Shown here piece after piece: positions 1 to 11,300 of a stretch of DNA of 64,000 nucleotides. Location: the NCBI GenBank assembly GCA_013398015.1, contig VZRR01004499.1:549611-613610 (forward strand), written 5' to 3'. Numbering within the stretch: the stretch's first letter is position 1; every line of letters begins with the position of its first letter. The position numbers and the translations under genes were made by a program. This DNA is from Oreocharis arfaki. Lineage: Eukaryota; Chordata; Aves; Passeriformes; Paramythiidae. The notes under the pieces were generated by a model that was not told the DNA's origin, did no database searches, and saw only the letters and a program-made list of their open reading frames with translations.

Positions 1-3000
1 AAAATTACTGTCTTCCTTTATCAGTACAAACCAAATACCTTAATTATACTTAGCTGTGCATTTCAAAATGCTGGGAATTTGGTCTCTCAAGTAGAACGCC
101 TTCTAGAATGGTCCTGACACGGTATTGTTCTGAGACAGGAACATATTTTTTAACTATTATTAATTTTCCTAGCAAAGTAATGAGATGATAATCTGGTCTC
201 CCCTAGACTAGGTGCTTAGATAACTGTATGAAATCACAGTTTCTTTCCTCAGTAACTCATCGTGGGAAAAAGATAAATTCCATTCACAGTACCTGATAAG
301 AATAATATGATTTGTCATATATACAGTTATATGTACAGTTAGCAGTTTTTTCCTCCTCACCCAAGCTGTTACTGAGTTGCTGATTATTTATTAAACATAG
401 ATGTACAAGAAGGAATTTAAAGAAGTAGCTTGTTTCTCTATCTGGTCTTGCAATAGATCTTCGCAAGCATCAGTCAATGATGTGTCTGGTAGAAGGCAGC
501 ACCCTTTTCTATTATAGGACCTAAGGCAAACAGTACTGTTGATGCTCTATTTTGCTTTTGGGGAAAATAGTCAGATCGGATGGTTTGGATTTAGCTTGGT
601 TTTGTTGTAAATGTGTTTGTTTGAAATTCTTGCAGTTGTACTGTTAAGTGCAGGTCAGTGTCACAGGCAAATGGAAAATCCTGAGTTAGAGCAGCCTTAG
701 GGCATACTTTTGGCAAGTAAATTACATCTGACAGAAAATACATTGTAGTACATTACCACGTATTTCATTATTTTGCAGGCAATACCTGTATCTTTGAGCA
801 AATACAGTAGTTGTTTGCTGTCATTGGTGGTTTGTTCATTTACCTGTGTTCTGATCTGAAAAAAGGAAATGGAAAAAAAATTCTGTATTGGAAAAACAGC
901 CACTGCCTTGCTGGTAATAGAAGTGGGCCTCAGGGCTGGAGAGAGCAATGAGAATTCAGTGTGTTGATCATGTATTTGTTTCTACATCAGTTGAAGGGCT
1001 CCGAGCTCATGTTGCCTCTGAAGCAGCTTTATCTAGCAGTATAACTATTGCCTTGCCTTAACCACTCACTCACTTTGGATGATTTTACTGTCCCTGTCAG
1101 GTACGATTTCATCAGGGCAGCTCAAAGAACAATTACTGCTAAGTTACTGTGTTTTGCACTGTTCCATTACCATTCCATTGTCATCCATATTGTGATTTAC
1201 ATGAACAGCCATAAATAGCTGCAATCTTGGATGACTTCCTTTAAGGTGAGTGTGCAAAAACAGGCTTAAAGGTGTGTCTGTGCAATGATATTAAAACTGC
1301 TATGAAGTCCTGCACTTAAGGGAATAATAGATTAGTGCAAAGTGTTTTCCTGTATGAGGAAGAATATAGATAGCAGGGAGTTTGTACTACAAACTATGCT
1401 GACACATTAATCAGAAATTTTCCTCGAGAATTAATCCTGCATTATCACCTCTTAACTGCTTAATGCTGCGAGTCTAGTCTGAAGTCAGCTGTAATACCAG
1501 TGACATTTATTGCATAACCGACTAGTGTAAACTCTTCACCCTCTCACATTGCTGTAAAACAGCTCTAGCTGATATAGATCACTAAGCAAAAGGCACATCT
1601 GCTGTCACAGCCTGTGTTTGGTGACCTTCAGGGCATCATTTGAGACCTATCTAGTTATATAGACTTTTGCCCAAGGGAGAAGATTGAAGTTTGCAGTGTT
1701 TGTAACATTAGAGGATGAACACCACTTTTGGCATTAATCAGATGTTAATTTTGTTGGGTTTTTTTAAAACTTGTGCTGCAAGCTTTTATCAAATGACTAA
1801 TTAAAGTCCTATTGCTACCAGGCACAATCACAAAGTTGTCATTTAACAAAAATTCGTGGCAATCAAATGTTTGAGTGGAAAGCTCCCAAATTTTGGAAAT
1901 CCAAGAATTTCTTTGTCTGAGAGTAGTTAGAAATAATTCATATTATTAGTTACTTACGGATTTTTAAAGTCAACTGAAATAATTTGAAAGCATTGTGCTG
2001 TCTTACAGCTATTTTTGTTTCCATATACTTTTATTTAAATATTCCTATTTTCTGCTTTATTCTTAATATTAATTGTATTTATTTAGTACACTTTCTTTTC
2101 ATTTAGAATGTTTCTGGGTAGAAGCATATTCTCTTTCATGTCTTCATCTTGGCTGGATTTTTAAATGCTGCAGTGATATAAATATTATTAAATACTCTGC
2201 AAAATTTGAATTAAGAAGTGGTTAGTGTTTTCTCTCTGTATTGCAAACCATGGAAACCTGTTAAGTTTTCCAGTTCTGAATGAGTTTTTGGGAAGCAGAC
2301 ACAGCAATGCTAGAAGTCACAGACAGAATCTCCCTTTGAAAACCAACTCTTAAAGTTAAGTCAGAGAATGATCCTGGGACTACATTGCATGGGAACACTG
2401 CCATTGTTTTTTGTGTTCCATTTTTGAAATAAAGTCACTACTTGCTGCCACTCCGAATCCTACTCTGCACATTGTAACAAAGTGATTTTGTAACCTTTTG
2501 ATTGTCTTGTTGTCAGTGTGTACCGGAGCCGTTTCCCCGTTTGTGTGTGTGTGTAGGCACACCCGTGTGTAGGTGTGCATGTGTGCACTCTGTCAGTCCG
2601 AACGGTGCTGTGTGCACCACGCAAGAGGTAAATGAGGAACAGGGCGGTTCTCTAGCATGGTAATTTGCATGCTTCCTACACCATTTCACCTGTCTTCTAC
2701 CTAGTAATGCTTTTCTGTAAGGCTCGCTCAGATAGTTAAAGTTTTTGAGCAGCACATTCCTCATAAGATTTTTCCAGATTAGTTATTCAGAGAAAATTGT
2801 CTGTGTTTTCTTCTTAAGTATGGACTCCTTCCAAGCAACAAACAAATCACTCCTGCCTGAGGCCGAGGACATGATGTACTGAACCTCTGACTTACTTTAC
2901 TGTACCTGATGTATCACATTAGTGATTCCCTATGCTGTACCTCTACAGAGATAGAAACAGGAGGTCTGCATCACTGCAGCGGGATGATTTCTTGCTTTCC

Positions 3001-4938
3001 AGTGAGGTAATCATGATTTGATTCCATCGTGGGAATGGCCTATGGTGCTATTCTTTACTACATGACATTTCATGCAGGGAAAACGCATTTCTTATTCAGA
3101 TGAAAGGCCAGCAGCTGTAATTACAGTAACTAAAATTTGTTACGTAAGTAAGAAACTGTGCAGTAAGTTGGGGTGAGAATTTATTGCTTTCTTCACTTAA
3201 AGTTGCCTATTAAGTGTAAGTGCTTTAAAGCAAAGGAGTAGAAATGTTTCCATGCCCATTCCCTAATGATCTTACAATGTATTAGTGCTTACATTTGCAA
3301 ATGCATTAGTAATTATTTGCAAATATCAATCTGGAAAATCAGTATTTTCAAATATATTAGTATTGAAATTACTTACTGAATTATTTGGATAACTTCCTGT
3401 GTCCATTTTTTACTTGCAAGCAACACCATAAGGCTATTTAGAATATATATGTGTGTATATATGTTTATCATTTAAAAAAAGCATGCAGCCTCTTCCTTTT
3501 AGGGCCGTGGGAGATAAATGTTGATTTATGATCTCATGCATAGACGTGTGAAGAAATACAGACTCTCATCTTCAAATAACAGCAATAGGCTTAGTAACAG
3601 GCTGGACTGAATTTCACACTCATGCCTTAGCTTTGGATTTAAGGGTCGGTGTGTGGTTCTGTCTTTCATATAATTGTCTTAGAAACCTCTGGCTTCCAAG
3701 CCTTGTATAACATTGTACGGCGTGCTCTAGGAAAGTTTTATTTCTGCTTGCTTGACTGGATTACCGGATGCAAGAAAAAAAGGGTCAGCATTTTGATGGC
3801 AAAATGGTCTTGTAGCAAAGCAAGAAGATGGTGGCATCTGAGAAGAAGGTGGTCAGGCTTGGTGGAAAGAAACCAGATAGCATACATGAGGCTCTCATTT
3901 TGCATCATGATGTTTTTGAAGCATCTTGGTAAACATATCCTCTTTGCCAAAGTTTTAAATGTTAGTAAATTTTCTGCTTAAGAATTCTTCCCATCGTTCT
4001 TCCCATCCTTCCTTAAAATATTAGGAGGAATAGTAGGGAAAAAATTAGAATAGAACTCAAATAAACCCTATATGTGCAGATTTTTTGTACTTTCAATAAT
4101 TATTTAGTTTTCTTCTTTTGTGAGGGAAAGGACTAAACTGAATAAAAGGTAGCTTTGAAGTTGATGACAAGTTTTCCTGTTGATTTTGATGAAAGTGAAA
4201 TTAAGCCCAAAAGTCAGGACATGGCGAATTATGATCTTGCTGCTTCTCTGATCTCTGTAGGAGATCCAAGATCCGATCCAATCCACTGTAGGATTCCAAG
4301 CCTCTGAGCTGCTCTTCTTCCATATTAAATCACCGCTAGCAAACAAGAAAGCAATTTCTTTTGGACTTGTAGCAAGCAGAACAGGCTTTATCAGCTTTCA
4401 GTGCCCTTGGACTCAAACTGGAAAACACTCAGTGTTTCACAGCATAATGTGCCCCGTCATGTGATTGGGTTTGGATTATTGATAAATATAAAAGCCATTA
4501 TTATGTGGTGGGATCATACTGTCTTTTCCCAGGCCACTGCTGGAAACCACTGCTACTTTCATCTTTCTTAAGGGGTCTATCTCTTAAGGGGAATTTTGGG
4601 CAAAAAGTCAGTTAATTCCTTTCTGAAATGCAGGAAAAGCTATTAGCTATTTTGTTGATTAAGTACATTTTTGTGAGTGATAAAGTGGAAGAAAACTTTT
4701 CTTTGTGAATAACCTGGTCTTCCTATGGAAAAGTACTCTGCAAAAATTCAAAGACTGATTTTCAGATTTAGTTGATCTACGTTCAGAATTATCAATGAGA
4801 AGCTCAAGATGTAGACAATTGCAGAACCCAGCTCTTGGCCCCAGATTCACCTGGCTTAGCTGTGCTGCCTGACCTATAAATATAGTCTCCTCAGGTTACT
4901 TCTGTAACCACTACAGAGAAATTGGCATTTTTATAGTG
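1..4938. other. Non-coding, inferred SLC24A2 upstream intron
   Basis: AT-rich sequence with no exon or interspersed element that I can recognise. Contents are a GT-rich microsatellite (2540-2590), a short TA/TG run (about 3445-3467) and a small direct repeat of CTTAAGGGG (4567-4575 and 4583-4591). It lies upstream of the first visible SLC24A2 exon, so intron is the simplest reading, but this cannot be proved here. Confidence 0.5.
2540..2590. repeat. Interrupted (GT)n microsatellite
   Basis: A GT run at about 2543-2554 is followed by decayed GTGT/GCAC units up to about 2590. The ORFs crossing it encode only repeat-derived His-Thr peptides. Confidence 0.8.
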
Positions 4939-5600
4939 TCATAGATTCATTGAAATTGGAAAAAACACTTCAGATTACTGAGCCCAGCTGTTAACCTAAT
5001 ACTGTCAGTTCCACGACTAAACCATATCCCTAAGCACCACATCCACACAGCTTTCAAATATGCCCAGGGATGATGGAGACTTTTCTGGGCATCCTGTTCC
5101 AGCGTCTGACCACCCTTTCAGTGATGAGGTTTTTCTTAGTACCGTGGTGCAACTTGAGGCCATTTCCTATTGGCCTATCCCTTGTTATTTAGGGAATAGA
5201 ATGACTCCCACCTGGCTACACCCTCAGGCTGTTGTAGTGAGTGGTAAGGTCATCCCTGAGCCTCCTTTTCTCCAGGCTGAATAACCCCAGCTGCCTCAGC
5301 AGCTCCTCACAGGATTTGTGCTCCGGACCCTTCAGCAGCTCTATTGCCCTTCTCTGGGCATGCTCCAGCACCTCAGTGTCTGTCCTGCACTGAGTGAGGG
5401 GCCCAAAACTGAACATGGGATTTGAGGTGTAGCCTCACCAGTGCTGAGTGCAGGGGGACAATCACTGCCCTGGTCCTGCTGGCCACACTATTGCTGACAC
5501 AGGCCAGGATGCCACTGACCTTCTTGGCCATCTGGGCACACGCTGGCTCATGTTTGACTGGCTGTCGACCAATATTCCACCAATAGGATCTTTATTGTAA
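4939..5600 (-). mobile_element. CR1 LINE, 5'-truncated, antisense to SLC24A2
   Basis: Read on the minus strand this is the 3' part of a CR1 non-LTR retrotransposon. The + strand begins TCATAGATTCATTGAAATTG, the reverse of the CR1 3' terminus, then shows the diagnostic phrases (two-part 'ccatttcc...cctatc', 'gcctccttttctccaggctga', 'ggcccaaaactgaaca'). The C-terminal end of ORF2 is still open on the minus strand at 5216-5416, with LEHAQRRAIELLKG and LGLFSLEKRRLRDDL, the usual tail of the CR1 reverse-transcriptase protein. It has no start, no RT core and no endonuclease, so it is inactive. The 5' boundary is approximate because similarity fades after about 5580. Confidence 0.9.
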
Positions 5601-7088
5601 GGCTCAATCCTCTCCTGACCTGAAACTGGGCAAAAATCTGGGCTATCACCTGCAGCAGTAGGTTGGTAAAACCTGAAAAGCTGTCTCCTGTGTTTTTATT
5701 GCAATACCATGAATAATTACAGCAGTGCTGCCTTTTCCAAAGCCTGGAATTACATCAGGTTGTGTGAGGGTGATAGCCTGATGTCATTTAGCACAGGGTC
5801 ATCTTTGAGATAGAGGTAATTCAAACTTGCTGTTTCTCTATGCCACCAAGGAAAGTAAAATGCTTATTTAAGTGTTAATTTTGTCTGTGAACATCTAATT
5901 TGCTTCTTTTCTATTCAGGTCAGTATGTAGATATTACATATGATTCCGAACAGGTACTTGAGGGAAATTAGCTATTAAATGAGTCTACTGTTATTTATAG
6001 AAAAGTTATTGGCACTGCAGCCACAGACACGGTTAATGTACATGATTCATAGCAGATTCTTCTGGATTGTCTTTTTTATAAAATGAGGCATAATTTTAAC
6101 TTTCAGAGAATTACAATATTGGTTAACTACTTACTCCACTTTTTAATTGATCAAATTTCTAACCTTTCATGTAGATGTCTGAACATTTACCACAAATTGA
6201 TTAAATTGCATAGAGCTCCTAAAATAACAAGGCAACCCTTGTTAGGATTCAGCAACTCCAGCTTCCAATGGAAAAAGGAGTGTTTAATTATGAAAATTCA
6301 GATTACATTGTTCTTGCTCCATCTGCTTATAACTGTTTTTGGATGTTTGTTCTTCACAATTGAATGGTAATTGTTGTTTTCAAATATTTCACGATTTAGT
6401 GAGGGAACAGAGCCTGCTGTAAGGAGATGTGTACATACAGTCCTTAACAAAAGGAAATCAGTTTGCAGTCATGGTTCTTTCAGGAGTGTTTGCTGAATTT
6501 CAGCAAGTAATTTATTTCACAATGTCTTGGATCTCCTCAAAGTTGTAAAATCCTATGCCTGCTTTACGCATTTGTGAAAAAGAACCCAAACCCTGAATGT
6601 TCTTGGGCATCATCCCATTAAAATAATCAGTGTTGCAACATCTGTGGGAAGTAAGAAGACAGTGGTGTTTTACTGATGAAATGTAGAGCATCATCTCTTT
6701 CTTTCTGTTGCAGTGGTTCTGACAATCACCGTTTTTTGACATCATGAATAGATCATCAAAGTATCGATTATCCTGTTGTCAGTATAGAGGTGAAAGGATA
6801 AGGCATAAGTGTAGGAAATTGGTATTGATAAATAGGTATTTTTTAAAAGGCGAAATTCCTTCCATTATGATAAGGATTTGGTGCTACACTTCATTGTTTT
6901 GCCTATGTTACTTCATATTGACCACTGATTTTGTACCATACATATCAGTGTCCATTTGCCATGGAAAACCTGAAATTTACTGTCCTCCCTTTGCTGACCA
7001 TCCCTTTGAGACATGAGTACCTTCTTTCTAAGTATAGAGGGTGGGGTGTGGAGGATTGGTCTATGGTAAGCCTCAGTCCCTGCTCGCT

Positions 7089-7127
7089 GACCTCTTCTAG
7101 AGGTCATTGGCTCTTCTAGAGCCAATG
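7089..7127. repeat. Twin adjacent hairpins with the same loop
   Basis: GACCTC-TTCTA-GAGGTC (7089-7105) is followed directly by CATTGGCTC-TTCTA-GAGCCAATG (7105-7127). Stems are 6 and 9 bp with no mismatch, and both have the 5-nt loop TTCTA flanked by CTC and GAG. Confidence 0.75.
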
Positions 7128-10100
7128 CTGGTTGCAATTTTGTTCACCAAGCCTCTTACAGCAAGGGAAGAATAAAAAAAACCCGTCAGGTTCTGGTCAA
7201 GGCACCATGCTGACCTGATTTCCTAATATGCTGGCATTTCTGTTCTAATGTGTCAGCCTTGTCAGGTACTGTCAGGGACTGAGATTGTTGCATCACTGTT
7301 TCCCAAAGTGTGGGCCAAGAAACACTTTCTGGCAGCCTGTGAAAGACCACACAGCAAAGTGCATCTTGACATCAAGAGCTGAAGGATCTGTTCTTTCGGC
7401 TCCAAATGTCAGCCACGGATTGTGCACTGCAGAGAGCTGAACAGCTGCATTGGACTGGCTTTCTGTTCACAGTAGATGGATATCAGCGTTGTTGGTTTTA
7501 ATGGGTTTTGGATAGATTCAAAGTGCTAGAAGGACTTCATATAATTGCAGCATATTCTGTGCAGAAAGTGCTGACCATTATGATGTTGTTTGGCATCAAA
7601 CACTGTGGAAAAGGGAAGCAGGATTTTCTAATTCATAATAATGTCCTATACCTTTCTGACTTTTTGTGTTGGAGAGGAACTATGCTGCTCAATATTAACC
7701 CCTCTAGCAGGGAGAACTTTGATACAGATATGGTTTTCCTAGGCTTGAGCTTTTACTATAAAAGTGTGCGATGCTCCTGATGTAAGAAGCTTACTTAAGT
7801 TCATGAAAATATGTGGGATGAATATAAGCTCAGTGTCGGGCAGAACTGCTAATTTCTATCTTCAGAAATAACTATGGAATATATCTGTGTTTATGAATTT
7901 TACTTTTGATAAAATGCAGCACCATTTCCTGTGAAAAATGCTACTGCCTTTTTCGGTTTACTTCCAAAATATGGCGCTGCTACGTTGTCTGCTGGGTGAA
8001 TTTATTCCTTGTAAAATGCATGAAAGCTTAAAAAAGAAATACAGGAGAAATGTTTTTCATGTGATTGAACCATGTGTGGAGACTCCTGGCAGGGCTTCCC
8101 CAGGCCTGTGGTTGCTGTTCTGTTGCTTTTGGTTAGTTCCACTTGGGTACTGAATGTCTAGGGACGCATGAACTCTCCAAACTGGAATTTAGGAGAAAAG
8201 CTTCCATTCAGATCACCAGTAAGATTAGATAAAATACTGAAAAGCTAGGCTCCTTATCAGCAGTAGTAGTTACGCTTCTCGTGTTAGCCAATGTTTTTCT
8301 TCAGCAAGGTTGGGAGCATCTCCAGTGCAGCATGTCACTTGTCAAGACACTTGTCATGACGTAAACTTCTTTCATTAATTCTGCTATCACATAAATCCCA
8401 TCCAAGATTATGAAAAGGTAACTGCATTTTGTCAGAAAAATTTCAGTCAAACATGCATCGATCAGGACTTCTTGTAACAGTTGGGAATTTCCATCAAAAG
8501 TTCATGACCTGTTTTTTTTCCTGTTTCACCACTTAAGAGTTTGTTGAAGTATAAGATGTAGTTAACAAAAAAAAAAAAATGTGTAGAATGTCATATGTGA
8601 AAGCAAAATAGTAATTTACTGAGTCTCTTTCTTTGTCCTGTGAGTCAGGAAAGAACTATTAGGCAGGTGTATAAGCTTTCAACAAAGCTGTATCTGAACA
8701 AAGCTAAAAAATACCTACAACCTTGAAGCATTAGCAAGCCTAAATTACTATTCTAAATTACTCTTCTAACAAGCTGTAGAAGTAATCATGACACACGTAT
8801 CAGGGGATCACAAATTAGTAGCCACAGAAACAAGCAGTGGTTTGCTGTTGTAAAATACACATATCAAGAGTTGTTCAGACCATTTGTATGTGTTGTGGCA
8901 ATTAGGAGTGCTAAGGTTAATATTTCTGCTCACGTTGTTAAAAGATGAGCTGAGAACAATCAAGAGAGGTTCAAATGTCAGCTTTCATTGTGTGCAGTAT
9001 TTTTCTGGTAGGTGTGCAGATGCATTTTAATTGGGTTCAAGATATACCTTGGATTTGCTGGCTGTCTGTTAGTACAATAGAGAAAAGTACATATTAAAAG
9101 TATGCCTAGGGCTTTTAATCTCTGTGTAATGACAGCAAAGGGCTTCTGCTTACCAAAGAGGAAAAATCAGCATAGGCAAATGTGTGTGTGTTCCTGCTGT
9201 GATGTGTTCCCATTACATGCTAGTCCTTGAGTAGAGAAATACATAAATAACAGAACAGTCCGTACCTTTCCTCTTTTTATGTCTGTATTTAAATCTGCAA
9301 AAGTACATCTGGTTCTCAGAGGACAGTTCCTCTGGAAGAACTTGTTAAGGCTGCAGAGATTAAAACAGAAATGATACTCATCACACTTGCCCCAAATAAA
9401 TGTAATGCTACAGTAATAATAACACCAGTTCTTCCACAATTAAAAACTTTTTGTGTGTATTAAGAGACTGAAATCAGGATGACAATGTGTAATAGTGCCA
9501 TCTGGTGACCTTCTTTCAGATTGTGCAGTGAAAATATGTGATTCAACATAAGGCATTCCACTTAGAAACACAACAAGCCTTTAGGTTTAATTTTTTAGAT
9601 TCAAATTCCTTTGAAATTCAGGTTTATCAAGAGAGGATATTGTATCGGCCCATTAGAGATAGATGAGGGTATGCTGTTTAAGCACGTGTATAAAAAATTG
9701 GAGTGTTTGTTTCTCTAGTGATACTGATATTGAAAACATACAATTTTTACATATCCTGATAGGCCTAAGTGTCTTCTTGCTTCAGCTGAGAACAGTGCTA
9801 CCCATTCAGTTTGATGAGGAATTCAGATTATTATTTTAATGCACTGCTTCTTCAGCAAGTCGAATGACACCTCCTGCACAGCCCAGCCTTGCTGTTGCTG
9901 ATTAGAGCTGATCTGTCACGGCATTTGTCGTAGGGCTCAATCTCCTGTGCGAGCAGCAGATTCTCCACACTGCTGCAAGCTGTGGCTCTCCGTCTTTTGC
10001 ATGATCCTGAGCTCATAGGGCTGAAGATCCTGTTCCATTTCTCAGCTGCAAAGAGCCGCAATAAAATAAAAATACATCCTCCTAGATGGATCGCCTGGAG

Positions 10101-10292
10101 ATCTCTGTACCCCTGCTGGGCCTACTCAGAGACAAGACAAGAAACCTGATGATGCATCTTGCTCAGCAGCAGTTGGAAAATGAAAGATCATCTTAAACTT
10201 TTTCCTAAATGTGTTTCCCATTTTCTCCACCTTCTTGTTTCTGAAGCAGAGCCGAGGTAAAGGAGACACGGTTGAGACCTTACGTGAAAGAA

Positions 10293-10328
10293 AACTAGTG
10301 CTATTATTATAACTAGCGTTATTATTAT
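10293..10328. repeat. 18-bp tandem duplication
   Basis: AACTAGTGCTATTATTAT (10293-10310) is followed without a gap by AACTAGCGTTATTATTAT (10311-10328), with two differences. Confidence 0.8.
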
Positions 10329-10885
10329 AAAATATGGTATCACGTTTCCTGCTCCGTAATTATAGTCACTTGTGATAGGAAATGCCCTTCACCTGGCTAT
10401 ACAGATAATTAGTTATCCACTCTTTAGGCCAGAAAGCAGTAAGTCCCATTACAGATCAGGCATCAGGTGTATCATGTACAGCAAATAAGTTCATGTAAAG
10501 AGCCAGATGTATGTGGAATGGTTCTCAGTAGGTTACCAATGTTGCAAGTATAAACAGAAATTTGCAAATAAGTGAGAATTTTTACAGGGAAGATTATAGT
10601 CATGAATACTATGATTTTGTTTAATGGCAGTGGTAAAAAAAGTACTGCAAGACCCACAACAGCAAAAGTATTTTGTCCTTTAAGTCCTTAAATTCTGGAA
10701 GTCAGACGCCTTTGTTAAATTTTGTAAGCTTGAAAGGCAAGATGAATGTAAGTTCAGTTTTTGGCTTTCTTTTGTTATTGAAGGAGTTCAATAGAATATA
10801 TTGCCCTTCTGAGCACAGAGAGTGTAAGCAAGCTTATTGAAATAAACAGCTTTCATTAAAGTATCTCTAATGAGGTTCTGCATTT

Positions 10886-11300
10886 AGAATCACACTGGGG
10901 TTGAGGCTTACCTACCTCTGGAGATTGTCCAGACTCAGCCCACCTCAGGCGGCTCAGCTACTGCAGGTCATGTCAGGGCCATACCTGGCTGGACGTAGGT
11001 ACCTCAAAGGAGAGAGTATCCACAGTGCCCCTAGGAAATCTGTACCCCTGTTTGATCACCCTTGTAGTTCAAAACCATTTTTTTCCAAAGGTTAAGAAGA
11101 CATTTCTTGTATTTCAGTCTGTGCCATTGCTTCCTGTCCTTTCCCTGGGCGCTACTGAGAGGGGTCTGGCTTCTTTACACCCTCCTGTAAGATACTTATG
11201 CACATGTGAAAGCTGTCCCTGAACCTGCTCTGCTCCAGACTGACCAGCCACAGCTCTCTCAGCCTCTCTTCCTATGACATGGTCTAGTCTGCCTGAATAT
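10886..11300 (-). mobile_element. Old CR1 LINE fragment, antisense to SLC24A2
   Basis: The + strand shows the reverse of a CR1 3' end: AGAATCACACTGGGGTTGAG at 10886, then recognisable but decayed blocks ('gcaggtcatgtcagggcc', 'tttcagtctgtgccattgctt', 'tgctctgctccagactgacc', 'ctctctcagcctctctt'). It belongs to a different CR1 subtype from the copy at 4939 and is more diverged, with many indels. No ORF2 protein is readable. Edges are approximate. Confidence 0.8.

Larger units (their letters stand above)
5601..10885. other. Non-coding, inferred intron
   Basis: No exon or TE recognised. It holds a twin hairpin (7089-7127), a 13-base A run (8567-8579), a locally GC-richer block (about 9850-10130) and an 18-bp tandem duplication (10293-10328). 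ORFs such as 7508-7780 lack known motifs. Confidence 0.5.

Noticed and set aside
7290..7460. Wording like a hAT-type DNA transposon ('tttcccaaagtgtgggcc')
   Set aside because: Only one short phrase matches; no terminal inverted repeats or target duplication found.
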